64,000 nucleotides of DNA from an uncultured Granulosicoccaceae bacterium (GTDB lineage: Bacteria > Pseudomonadota > Gammaproteobacteria > Granulosicoccales > Granulosicoccaceae). Shown in pieces: positions 17,023 to 25,071 of the stretch. Position numbers and translations under genes: made by a program. Within the stretch, counting starts at the first letter, position 1. The number at the start of each line of letters is the position of its first letter. Below the pieces are notes generated by a model. It was not told where the DNA came from and did not search any database. It saw only the letters and a list, made by a program, of their open reading frames with translations. The stretch spans positions 1 to 64,000 of the forward strand of contig CALHOU010000078.1 in NCBI GenBank assembly GCA_938035945.1, given 5' to 3'.

Positions 17023-18229
17023 CATTGATGGGCATATGTACCAAGGCTGCCAGCACGCCAAAGAAAACACCGGCCCACCACATACCGTTGTAGCTACCTG
17101 TTCGATCATACAAAACACCGCCAAGCCACACCCCTATAAAGCTTCCAATCTGATGGCTTAAAAACACAATACCAAATAGAGTGGCCATGTATTTCACACC
17201 AAATACTTGCGCGATGATACCGGTTGTAAGTGGCACAGTGGATAGCCACAATATACCCATAACCGATGCAAAGGTAAGAATAACTGCTGGCGTTTTTGGT
17301 GCTAACAGCAATGCAGTTATAACAATAGCACGAGCGAAGTAAATCGTGGACAAGCTCAGTTTCATGCTAAAGCGCTGTCCCACAATCCCGGAACCAAACG
17401 AGCCTACAATATTGAACAAGCCAATCAACGCTAAGCTATACGCGCCGATTTTAGGATCAAGACCTAAGTCTCTAACATAGGCTGGAAAATGCACGGTTAT
17501 AAAAGCTACGTGAAACCCGCAAACGAAAAATCCTGTGGTTAACAAAACGAAACCTTTGTGTGCGAAGGCTTCGCGCACAGCTTCACGTAGTGTTTGTTCA
17601 GCACTGGTGTTATCGGTACCTGCGTTATCACTTTTTACCATCGGCAGCACAAATGCAAACGGGATAAGAAATAATGCCGCCAACGCTAAGCCGGTTAAGG
17701 TGCTCGACCAACCAACGGTTTGAATGAATCCTTGGCTAATGGGTGAAAACACAACTTGGCCCAGCGAGCCTGCAGCAGTTCCGAGGCCAAGAACCAACGA
17801 GCGTTTTTGAATACCCACCACCCGCACCATGGCAGCCAACGCCAGTGTAAATGCCGAAAACGCAATACCCAGTCCGCTGAGCAAACCTGCAAATAAATTA
17901 AAAGCCGCTGGTGTCTCAGATAACGTCATCCCGTACAGGCCAAGTGCATAAACGATCGACCCAACCATAATGACTCTGGCCGAACCATACTTATCCGCTA
18001 ACGCACCAGCAATAGGTAATCCAATTCCCCAAAACAAATTTTGTAAGGCCAACGCCATGCCGAAAGATTCACGCGACCATCCGCGTTCCACAGTCATGGG
18101 TTCCAAAAACAACCCCAGGGTTGCTCGAATACCGAATCCAAACATGGCGATCAGACAACCGGCTATAAGTACTAGCAAGGGTGTGCGCCAGCCTGGATCG
18201 ACTGGGTTAGGTGTGGTTGAGCTATTCAT
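16985..18229 (-). CDS. Major facilitator superfamily transporter (oxalate/formate antiporter-like)
   Basis: The 414-residue protein has about twelve membrane segments. The first half contains ERGWSRESFGMALALQNLFWGIGLPIAGALADKYG, read as the MFS motif A region (GALADKYG) after helix 2, and the central loop is hydrophilic (about residues 205-220). The overall pattern resembles the OFA and monocarboxylate-type branch of MFS. It would move a small organic anion or similar solute across the inner membrane by coupling to an ion gradient. The gene converges on the chitobiase and diverges from the astacin gene, with 167 bp to the latter. It might import products released by the neighbouring hydrolases, but that is inference; the substrate cannot be read from sequence. 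Confidence 0.82.
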   Translation of the reverse strand: MNSSTTPNPVDPGWRTPLLVLIAGCLIAMFGFGIRATLGLFLEPMTVERGWSRESFGMALALQNLFWGIGLPIAGALADKYGSARVIMVGSIVYALGLYGMTLSETPAAFNLFAGLLSGLGIAFSAFTLALAAMVRVVGIQKRSLVLGLGTAAGSLGQVVFSPISQGFIQTVGWSSTLTGLALAALFLIPFAFVLPMVKSDNAGTDNTSAEQTLREAVREAFAHKGFVLLTTGFFVCGFHVAFITVHFPAYVRDLGLDPKIGAYSLALIGLFNIVGSFGSGIVGQRFSMKLSLSTIYFARAIVITALLLAPKTPAVILTFASVMGILWLSTVPLTTGIIAQVFGVKYMATLFGIVFLSHQIGSFIGVWLGGVLYDRTGSYNGMWWAGVFFGVLAALVHMPINEKPLPRLRVSSA

Positions 18230-18402
18230 CTAAAAAGCATACTCCGCTATGTGCACTGCGTCACAAAATTGTGTAATTAACTCAGTGCTGCGGGCGCAAA
18301 CATCACTCGCTACGCACTTCTTGCACCGTAAGCTCACATCACCTCTAGACCTACCGATAAAAACTGTTAGGGCTCCGCCTGCCGACTTAAGAATGAGTGA
18401 GC

Positions 18403-19845
18403 ATGGTCAGTATGTACGATCGTATTAGAAAAGATGCCAAATTTCAGTGTAAGCGCTTAGCAAAAGCGCTGTTTGGTCTGTGCGCTTGCATCATGGCCTC
18501 GCAAACCATGGCACAAGAAGGCGAGCAATTTTCACTTACAGGCCAACCCACTGTTTTATTTGATGGCGGCAGCGGTGCATTAACGGGTGAATACAATGGC
18601 ATTTCTTACCTCATCATTGATGGCTATGCGGTCGCGCAAGGTGACATGGTATTGGGCCGCGTTTTACCCGATGGCAGTTTAGCGCTAACAGCACAAACAC
18701 GCGGCCTGGGACAATCGAGCGCATTCGAGCGCTGGCCAGATGGCATCATCCCCTATCAATTCAATGACAGTGTCAGTCAAGTCCAGCGCGATAGAGCTCA
18801 AGAGGCGATAGCACATTGGAACACCAACACGCGTATTAAATTAGTCAGACGTACCGATGAAAATGCCGAAAACTATGCCGATTACATCAGCTTTGAACTC
18901 AGCGCTGGATGTGCTTCGTATGTGGGCAAAAAAGGTGGCGCACAAAACGTGTGGTTAGCTGACAATTGCACAGTTGGTAGCATCATTCATGAAATCGGCC
19001 ACGCCATTGGCTTGTTTCACGAACACACAAGACCAGACCGCGATAACTTTGTGCAAGTTCATCTCGAAAACGTTTCAGGCGACAAGGAAGTTAACTTCGA
19101 AGTGATTGATGTGGGTGCGGCAACCTACAGTGAGTACGACTATGGCTCGATCATGCACTACGGTGAATACTTTTTCAGCAATAACGGTGAGCGCAGCATC
19201 AGTGTGCCTGACGGTGTGCTGGTGGGTCAGCGAGATGCGTTAAGTGCAAAAGACATTAGCAGTATTAACACCATGTATGCAACTGACTTAAAATTGGATG
19301 TCAGCACACGGGGTAACGAAGCTAATACGCAAATCGATCTTCTAGTAACTAACTTGGGTGACTTGGGTGCAGCCGAATTGGAGCTTGTCGCCAACTGGGG
19401 TGACGATGCAGATTGGTTATCCATAAGCACCGGCAGTGGCTGGGATTGCAAACAATTCGGGCCAGATTTACGATGCACACGGGCAAGCTTACGCGGTGTG
19501 TCCAGTAACAACTTCATTGTTTTGGTCGATGCAGGTTCATCGTCAACGGAGAATTTAAAGATACGTGTTGAATCGCGCACCTTGGACACTGATTTAAACA
19601 ACAACACGTTTAATGATGTGATTGTTCAAGTCGACCCAGTAGCGCCACCACCACCAATGTCCAATCAAGACGATACTACTGAGCCACCGACAACTGATAG
19701 CACCGGTAGCTCAACTGACAACGTAAATTCAGGCACCCCAGTGGCGGCTGCAGCCAACTCTGCCGAGGAAAGTGACGGCGGCGGCGGTGCTGCACTTTAT
19801 TTTCTGGTGTTGCTATTTGGCTGGGTTCTGAAAAGAGCGCGTTAA
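18403..19845 (+). CDS. Secreted astacin-family (M12A) zinc protease with GlyGly-CTERM-like tail
   Basis: The product is about 480 residues. A long basic N-region precedes a signal peptide ending near TMAQ. A propeptide-like segment is followed by the astacin domain: RWPDGIIPYQF opening strand, zinc motif HEIGHAIGLFHEHTRPDRD (His198, Glu199, His202, His208 counted from GTG 18397), and Met-turn SIMHYG with the fifth-ligand Tyr. After it comes an Ig-like DUF11/CARDB-type domain (about 295-415, with the WDC...CTRASL pair), a Pro/Thr/Ser linker, and a C-terminal GGGG-hydrophobic helix-KRAR tail typical of GlyGly-CTERM proteins, which are exported by type II secretion and processed by rhombosortase. 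Starts at GTG 18397, ATG 18403 and ATG 18412 are all possible; none has a strong Shine-Dalgarno. Confidence 0.9.
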   Translation: MVSMYDRIRKDAKFQCKRLAKALFGLCACIMASQTMAQEGEQFSLTGQPTVLFDGGSGALTGEYNGISYLIIDGYAVAQGDMVLGRVLPDGSLALTAQTRGLGQSSAFERWPDGIIPYQFNDSVSQVQRDRAQEAIAHWNTNTRIKLVRRTDENAENYADYISFELSAGCASYVGKKGGAQNVWLADNCTVGSIIHEIGHAIGLFHEHTRPDRDNFVQVHLENVSGDKEVNFEVIDVGAATYSEYDYGSIMHYGEYFFSNNGERSISVPDGVLVGQRDALSAKDISSINTMYATDLKLDVSTRGNEANTQIDLLVTNLGDLGAAELELVANWGDDADWLSISTGSGWDCKQFGPDLRCTRASLRGVSSNNFIVLVDAGSSSTENLKIRVESRTLDTDLNNNTFNDVIVQVDPVAPPPPMSNQDDTTEPPTTDSTGSSTDNVNSGTPVAAAANSAEESDGGGGAALYFLVLLFGWVLKRAR

Positions 19846-19857
19846 CAAGCTAGAATA

Positions 19858-19879
19858 CGGGTTTGCCTAGCCAAACCCG
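19858..19879 (+). promoter_or_regulatory. Hairpin over the ribosome-binding region of the aminotransferase gene
   Basis: CGGGTTTG (19858-19865) pairs with CAAACCCG (19872-19879) around a 6-nt loop, ending 3 bp before the ATG at 19883 and starting 13 bp after the astacin stop. No T-run follows and no Shine-Dalgarno is seen upstream of the ATG. It may be the astacin terminator or may modulate translation of the next gene. Confidence 0.5.
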
Positions 19880-19882
19880 ACA

Positions 19883-21010
19883 ATGACCACAGCTACCCCA
19901 ATTCCCATGGTGGATCTGCGTGAGCAGTATTTGACCTTAAAACAAGATATCGACGCAGCCGTTGCCGATGTACTGTCGAAAACGCAGTTCATCATGGGAC
20001 CGAACGTGCGCAGCTTTGAATCAGAAGTTGCACAATACTTGGGTGTAAAGCATGCCATCGGCTGCGCCAACGGAACCGATGCCCTCCACCTGGCTTTACG
20101 TGCACTCGATATCGGCCCTGGTGACGAAGTAATTACCACCCCGTTTACCTTTATTGCAACCGCTGAAGCCATTGCCTATGTCGGGGCTACACCTGTTTTC
20201 GTTGACATCGATCCCGTCACTTACAATTTAGATGCAGCCTTAACTGAACAAGCCATAACGCCAAACACACGCGCAATTATTCCGGTGCATATATTTGGAT
20301 TGCCGTGCGACATGACAGCCATCCAATCCGTCAGCGAGAAACACAATCTATTTGTTGTTGAAGATTGTGCGCAAAGTTTTGGTTCTGATGTGGGTGGCAA
20401 CAAAACCGGGGCTATTGGTGATGTGGGTTGTCATAGTTTTTTCCCCAGCAAGAATCTGGGTTGCTTTGGCGACGGCGGGATGCTCACTACAAACAATGAT
20501 GAGCTCGCGCAAAAACTTCGTGTGCTCGGCGCGCACGGCAGCACTAAGCAATACCACCATACGGTTATAGGCTACAACAGCCGACTTGATGAAATGCAAG
20601 CAGCCATTTTGCGGCAAAAACTGCCTCATATCGATAACTACAATCAAAGACGATTGCAAGTTGCCACAGCGTATTGTGAAAAACTGAGCGCTCTGGATAT
20701 TCAATTACCTTTACTCAAGGCACCAGAGTCCCAAGGCGGTGCGATTCCCGTTTTCCATCAATTTACTTTCTTGTCAGATAAACGAGACGAATTAAAACAG
20801 GCACTCAGCGATCAACAGATTGCATCGGCCGTTTACTACCCTATACCATTGCATCAACAAACAGCACTTACTGAACGCATGCCGCAAGGTGCATCCTGCC
20901 CGCATGCAGAATCGGTTGCTAAACGGTGCCTATCCCTGCCCATCTATCCCGAAATGCCCGATCAGCATATAGACCGTGTTTGTAACACCATCAAGGCGGT
21001 GCTCGGTTAG
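19883..21010 (+). CDS. DegT/DnrJ/EryC1/StrS-family sugar-nucleotide aminotransferase
   Basis: The 375-residue protein is a PLP aminotransferase acting on keto-sugar nucleotides. Visible motifs are VDLREQY at the N-terminus, GCANGTDALHLAL (PLP phosphate site), GDEVITTPFTFIATAEAI, VVEDCAQSFGS (Asp that pairs with the PLP ring) and SFFPSKNLGCFGDGG with the Schiff-base Lys190. The sequence resembles the WbpE/GnnB group that aminates 3-keto sugars. Its stop (TAG) is immediately followed by the GTG start of lpxB, so the two are very likely co-transcribed and coupled. That context suggests a role in lipid A or another surface glycan. In Acidithiobacillus, GnnA/GnnB make a 3-amino sugar precursor of lipid A and lie beside lpx genes; no GnnA-like oxidoreductase is present here, so this remains a hypothesis. 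Confidence 0.88.
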   Translation: MTTATPIPMVDLREQYLTLKQDIDAAVADVLSKTQFIMGPNVRSFESEVAQYLGVKHAIGCANGTDALHLALRALDIGPGDEVITTPFTFIATAEAIAYVGATPVFVDIDPVTYNLDAALTEQAITPNTRAIIPVHIFGLPCDMTAIQSVSEKHNLFVVEDCAQSFGSDVGGNKTGAIGDVGCHSFFPSKNLGCFGDGGMLTTNNDELAQKLRVLGAHGSTKQYHHTVIGYNSRLDEMQAAILRQKLPHIDNYNQRRLQVATAYCEKLSALDIQLPLLKAPESQGGAIPVFHQFTFLSDKRDELKQALSDQQIASAVYYPIPLHQQTALTERMPQGASCPHAESVAKRCLSLPIYPEMPDQHIDRVCNTIKAVLG

Positions 21011-22174
21011 GTGAGCTCTGCCGCGCCCACAATTATGGTTTCAGCTGGCGAGGCCTCAGGCGATATGCACGCAGCCCATGCGCTCAACGAATTGCACGCA
21101 CGAGGTTTCGCTTTTACAAGCTTTGGCATGGGTGCCGACAAACTAAATGCTGCAGGCATGGAACTCACACTCGATTGCCGTGAACTCGCCGTGATTGGCA
21201 TCGTCGATGTGCTTATTAACTACCCTCGTTTTATGCGCAGGCTGGCAAAGCTTCGGCAAGCCATGCGTGAGCGAAAACCTGACTTGCTGGTCATTGTCGA
21301 TTACCCGGATTTCAACTTAAAGTTGGCCGAGACGGCAAAAGCATTGGGCATACCTGTGCTGTTCTATATCAGCCCGCAAATTTGGGCATGGCGTAAAAAA
21401 CGCATTCATCGCATCGGTGGTCTGGTATCGCATATGGCGGTTTTGTTTCCGTTCGAAGTTGAAGTCTACGAACAGGAAAACATCCCGGTCACTTATGTCG
21501 GCCATCCATTAGTTGATGATGCGCGCTCAGAATTCAACCAAGCCCAGGCTCGCGAGCATTTGGAGCTTGCAACCAATAATAAACTGGTCGCCCTTTTGCC
21601 CGGCAGTCGCAACGGAGAGCTAAAAAGAAATTTACCCGTCATGCTTGAATGCGCAGCCCTTCTACAACAGCAACACAATGATGTTCAGTTTGTATTGCCG
21701 GTAGCGCCAACACTCGATGGTGCGGCTGTCGATGCGTATCTGGATGAAGCGGCAATTGTAGTTCACGTGATCGATGCACAAAGTTATCATGTGATGCGCG
21801 CGGCCGATGCGGTTCTGAGTGCTTCAGGTACGGCAACGCTTGAAACCGCGATGATCGGCACGCCGATGGCTGTGATGTATGTGGTTAATTCCATCAACTA
21901 CGCGATCATGAAACGCCTGATTCAAATCGAGAATATTGGCTTAGTCAACATTGTTGCAGGCAAGCAAATTTGCAAGGAGTTTGTGCAAGAACAGTGCGAC
22001 CCACAGGCGATGGCAAGCGAGCTGGAAAAATGTTTATTCGATACAGACTATCGACATAATATGTTGAAGGAATTATCGCTGGTCCAACATAAAATGGGTT
22101 CAGGTGGTGCATCGGCGCGCGTCGCACAGCTTATTGAGAACCTACTGACTAGCGAACAATCCCACGCTCGCTAG
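21011..22174 (+). CDS. lpxB: Lipid-A-disaccharide synthase LpxB
   Basis: The 387-residue enzyme condenses UDP-2,3-diacylglucosamine with lipid X (2,3-diacylglucosamine-1-phosphate) to form the tetraacyl disaccharide of lipid A at the inner face of the inner membrane. It opens with the diagnostic MVSAGEASGDMHAAHAL (motif at residues 9-25) and carries IDYPDFNLKLA, YISPQIWAWRKKRI, LLPGSRNGEL and the acceptor/donor segment ASGTATLETAMIGTPMAVMY. Length is normal. GTG start directly follows the stop of the aminotransferase. Unlike the usual lpxD-fabZ-lpxA-lpxB order, here lpxB is on the opposite strand and its 3' end overlaps the 3' end of lpxA by 26 bp. Confidence 0.96.
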   Translation: MSSAAPTIMVSAGEASGDMHAAHALNELHARGFAFTSFGMGADKLNAAGMELTLDCRELAVIGIVDVLINYPRFMRRLAKLRQAMRERKPDLLVIVDYPDFNLKLAETAKALGIPVLFYISPQIWAWRKKRIHRIGGLVSHMAVLFPFEVEVYEQENIPVTYVGHPLVDDARSEFNQAQAREHLELATNNKLVALLPGSRNGELKRNLPVMLECAALLQQQHNDVQFVLPVAPTLDGAAVDAYLDEAAIVVHVIDAQSYHVMRAADAVLSASGTATLETAMIGTPMAVMYVVNSINYAIMKRLIQIENIGLVNIVAGKQICKEFVQEQCDPQAMASELEKCLFDTDYRHNMLKELSLVQHKMGSGGASARVAQLIENLLTSEQSHAR

Positions 22175-22919
22175 ACGCAATAAAATCAATAAACCGACGC
22201 ACCTCTTTAAACTCATCGGCCAGTGGTTGTAAGGACGCCATGGCTTGCGATCGATCACCGCGCTGGCGCACCAATGCCAAATAAGCTCGGTGCAATGCGC
22301 CGATAGTCTCTTCATTAAAATCACGTCGGCGCAATCCATTTTTGTTGATACCGCGTGCTTCGGCGTAGTTCCCAACCACCATCATAAACGGTGGTACATC
22401 ACGGTTGGCAACGGAATTTAGACCAACAAATGCATGCTCACCCACCGTACAAAACTGATGAACGCAAGCAAAGCCTGCAAGAATGGCGTGATCACCCACA
22501 CTGACATGGCCAGCTAGAGATGCACCATTTGCAAAAACGGTATTGTCACCAATCTGACAATCATGAGCAATGTGGATATAAGCCATGAGCAAATTGTTGC
22601 TGCCAATCTTTGTTAACGCACCCCCATCTTTGGTGCCGCGATTTATGGTTGCATATTCACGCACGATATTATTATCGCCAATATGCAATTGCGTTGTTTC
22701 ACCCGCGTATTTTAAATCTTGCGGGTCTTCGCCAACGGATGCAAATTGAAAAATACGGTTGTTTTTTCCAATTTTTGTAGGCCCTTTAATAACCACGTGT
22801 GGACCGATAACACTACCGGCACCAATCTCAACTTCGGCTCCAATAATACTGTAAGGACCAACCTCGCAGTCATCAGCCAACTTGGCTGTCCCATCAACAA
22901 TGGCTGTGGCGTGAATCAA
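22149..22919 (-). CDS. lpxA: UDP-N-acetylglucosamine O-acyltransferase LpxA
   Basis: The 256-residue protein catalyses the first step of lipid A synthesis, moving a 3-hydroxyacyl chain from acyl carrier protein to the 3-position of UDP-GlcNAc. It has the left-handed beta-helix hexapeptide repeats typical of LpxA over the first 190 residues, the active-site region HDCQIGDNTVFANGASLAGH with the following ILAGFACVHQFCTVGEHAFVG, and the C-terminal helical tail starting RRRDFNEETIGALHRAYL. The start ATG overlaps the fabZ stop by 4 bp (ATGA). It ends the long minus-strand envelope cluster, and its last 26 bp overlap the convergent lpxB. Whether it takes UDP-GlcNAc or a 3-amino analogue cannot be decided here. 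Confidence 0.95.
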   Translation of the reverse strand: MIHATAIVDGTAKLADDCEVGPYSIIGAEVEIGAGSVIGPHVVIKGPTKIGKNNRIFQFASVGEDPQDLKYAGETTQLHIGDNNIVREYATINRGTKDGGALTKIGSNNLLMAYIHIAHDCQIGDNTVFANGASLAGHVSVGDHAILAGFACVHQFCTVGEHAFVGLNSVANRDVPPFMMVVGNYAEARGINKNGLRRRDFNEETIGALHRAYLALVRQRGDRSQAMASLQPLADEFKEVRRFIDFIASSERGIVR

Positions 22920-23383
22920 AGTTCTATCTCGTTTTTGGCAATGATAACTTCACTGGTACAGACTGTATTACCATCGACAGTACCGACAGCATCGTACTTT
23001 GATATCCCACGCTTCGAGCGCGTTCTGCTTACAACAATCTTAAGCTGATCACCCGGTATAACTTGTTGCTTAAAGCGTGCCTTATCGATACCTACCAACA
23101 AATACAACGTTTCTTCGCTTGGGTAACCGCCCAAGCTTTTAAACGCATGCAATGCGCAGGCTTGCGCCATCGCTTCAAGAATAAGTACACCGGGAAAGAT
23201 AGGTGATTGCGGAAAGTGCCCGGTAAAAATCGGTTCGTTAAATGTTACGTTTTTAATCGCTTCCAGCGACTCTTCACCGTCGTAATTTATAACGCGATCG
23301 ATCAGCAGGAACGGATAGCGGTGCGGCAGATATTTCAGGACTTCTCTGATATCGTCTTGAGCTTCCAAATTTGTTTCCACCAT
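22916..23383 (-). CDS. fabZ: 3-hydroxyacyl-ACP dehydratase FabZ
   Basis: The 155-residue hot-dog-fold enzyme removes water from 3-hydroxyacyl-ACP in type II fatty acid synthesis. It shows the family signature YLPHRYPFLLIDRV near residue 20, the catalytic His in TGHFPQSPIFPGV and the catalytic Glu in LILEAMAQACAL. Length is typical. The gene lies between lpxD and lpxA, the common arrangement that balances fatty acid elongation with lipid A synthesis because both draw on 3-hydroxyacyl-ACP. It overlaps lpxA by 4 bp and is 30 bp after lpxD, so all three are probably translated from one mRNA. Confidence 0.96.
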   Translation of the reverse strand: MVETNLEAQDDIREVLKYLPHRYPFLLIDRVINYDGEESLEAIKNVTFNEPIFTGHFPQSPIFPGVLILEAMAQACALHAFKSLGGYPSEETLYLLVGIDKARFKQQVIPGDQLKIVVSRTRSKRGISKYDAVGTVDGNTVCTSEVIIAKNEIEL

Positions 23384-23413
23384 CGCTGTTTATTGACCAC
23401 TTCGTTCTTAGAT

Positions 23414-24418
23414 TTATTTATCGGTTCGCTCAAGTTGTCTAACACGCTTGAGTAAATCATTCAGCTTCGACAAAATAACGAAGCTTCGCTTCCAATCGCC
23501 GCTGGTTTGCAACGGCATGCCTGAACTATAACGACCAGGCCTGTCGATAGACTGAGACACATAAGACGTTGCATTAAGCACAACACCATCGACAATCGTT
23601 AAATGTCCAACAATATTGCAAGCACCACCGATCTGGCAATTAGCACCAATACTGGTGCTACCAGCAATGCCAACGCAGCCTGCGATGGCGGTATTCTCGC
23701 CAATTCGCACATTGTGGGCAATCTGTATTTGATTGTCCAAGATAACGCCGTCAGCAATCACGGTGTCGTCAATCGCGCCGCGATCAATGGTGGTATTCGC
23801 ACCAACATGCACTTTGTTTCCGATCACAACCCGCCCAGTTTGGTGAATGGGCTGCCAGGTTTGATCGAACGCAAACCCAAACCCTTCCGCACCAATGACG
23901 GCACCGCTCTGCACACGACCTTCATCGCCAATGACGCAATCATGATAAATACTGACCCGAGCAAACAACTGCGTTCGCGCGCCAATTCTAACATCTGCAC
24001 CCAGAACGCAATGCGCACCCAGGATAGCGCCATCACCGATCTGCACACGTTCACCGATCACACAGTATGGACCGATAGCGGCTGAGGGACTGATCTGTGC
24101 GCTCGGCGCAACCGCAGCTGAACCATGCACGCCCATGGTCGGTTTTTCTTCTGGGTTCAGCAACCAGGAAGCCTTGGCGTAGCTGGCATAAGGATTGGTG
24201 GACACAAGGTAGTTGCCTGGCGCATGTTCAGCCAGGGACGCAGGTACGATGATGGCGCCGGCCCGGCTTGACTTAAGTTGATCTTTATAACGGGCGTTAA
24301 CCACAAATGTAAGTTCGCTGGAGCTAGCAGTGGCTATGGGCGCAAGCCTTTGAACCTCATACTGCGCATCACCATGCAGTTCAAGCCCAAGTGCACTTGC
24401 AAGGTCGGCAAGTTTCAC
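23414..24418 (-). CDS. lpxD: UDP-3-O-acylglucosamine N-acyltransferase LpxD
   Basis: The 334-residue trimeric acyltransferase adds the second, amide-linked 3-hydroxyacyl chain to UDP-3-O-acylglucosamine. It has the N-terminal uridine-binding domain (residues 1-100, with ELTFVVNARYKDQL and ASYAKASWLL), then a long run of hexapeptide repeats forming a left-handed beta-helix (about 105-300, including GAEGFGFAFD and DTVIADGVILDNQIQIAHNVRIGENTAIAGCVGIAGS with the catalytic His region), and a helical tail of the type that holds the acyl chain. It lies between skp and fabZ in conserved order, 45 bp after skp. Confidence 0.96.
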   Translation of the reverse strand: MKLADLASALGLELHGDAQYEVQRLAPIATASSSELTFVVNARYKDQLKSSRAGAIIVPASLAEHAPGNYLVSTNPYASYAKASWLLNPEEKPTMGVHGSAAVAPSAQISPSAAIGPYCVIGERVQIGDGAILGAHCVLGADVRIGARTQLFARVSIYHDCVIGDEGRVQSGAVIGAEGFGFAFDQTWQPIHQTGRVVIGNKVHVGANTTIDRGAIDDTVIADGVILDNQIQIAHNVRIGENTAIAGCVGIAGSTSIGANCQIGGACNIVGHLTIVDGVVLNATSYVSQSIDRPGRYSSGMPLQTSGDWKRSFVILSKLNDLLKRVRQLERTDK

Positions 24419-24463
24419 TGTTGGCAGCTCACACAGTGACTATGGAAGATATTGATGATGAAA

Positions 24464-25036
24464 TCAGTTTGCGGATTGCAAACGTAAATTTTCCTTGACC
24501 AGACTTTCAAGGATACGCTCGGTAACATCGATGCGTTTGGCAGCAAACAACACACCATCACTCACGATTAAATCGTACTCATGGGTTTTACCAAATCGAG
24601 CAATGGCTTCTAACACCAGGATACGCACTTTTTTAAACTCGTTATTTTTTTGAATGTTGAGCTCTTCGCGAAAATCTTGCTCGGAACGTTTAATGCGACG
24701 CTCTAACCCACGCGTTTCACGATCGAGTCGAATTTGATCAGCTTCTGGTAGTTCGAGCGTGTTGTCGTTTAACTTCGCGGTCAGCTCAGCTAGCTGATCA
24801 CGCTGCTCTTGTAACTCGGCCTGCCGCGGCGCGAATTCAGCTTCGAGTCGTTGCTCTGCCTCTAGTGCCTGCGGCGCTTTGTCGATGAGATACGGAATGT
24901 CCACAAATCCAATGCGCGACAAGGCAGCGTCTTTGCCAGTATCCGCCATTGCAGGCAGGGCACTTAGCGCAAGCCACAGCAGCATGCTCAGAAAAAGACG
25001 CGGCAATCGAAAAATCTTATCAATAGCACTGTTCAC
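24464..25036 (-). CDS. skp: Periplasmic chaperone Skp/OmpH
   Basis: The protein of about 190 residues has a signal peptide ending ALPAMA and a mature part that starts IGFVDIPYLIDKAPQ, followed by a long charged coiled-coil (about residues 45-125, QRLEAEFAPRQAELQEQRDQLAELTAKL region) and a C-terminal beta strand region (EYDLIVSDGVLFAAKRIDVTERIL), the Skp tentacle layout. Skp trimers hold unfolded outer-membrane proteins in the periplasm on the way to BamA, the gene just upstream. I chose the GTG at 25036 because AAGGGTG lies 7-8 nt before it; an upstream GTG at 25069 would add 11 residues without a good ribosome-binding site. Confidence 0.9.
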   Translation of the reverse strand: MNSAIDKIFRLPRLFLSMLLWLALSALPAMADTGKDAALSRIGFVDIPYLIDKAPQALEAEQRLEAEFAPRQAELQEQRDQLAELTAKLNDNTLELPEADQIRLDRETRGLERRIKRSEQDFREELNIQKNNEFKKVRILVLEAIARFGKTHEYDLIVSDGVLFAAKRIDVTERILESLVKENLRLQSAN

Positions 25037-25071
25037 AATTTGCACCCTTGTGTGGCAATTAATTCCCACGG

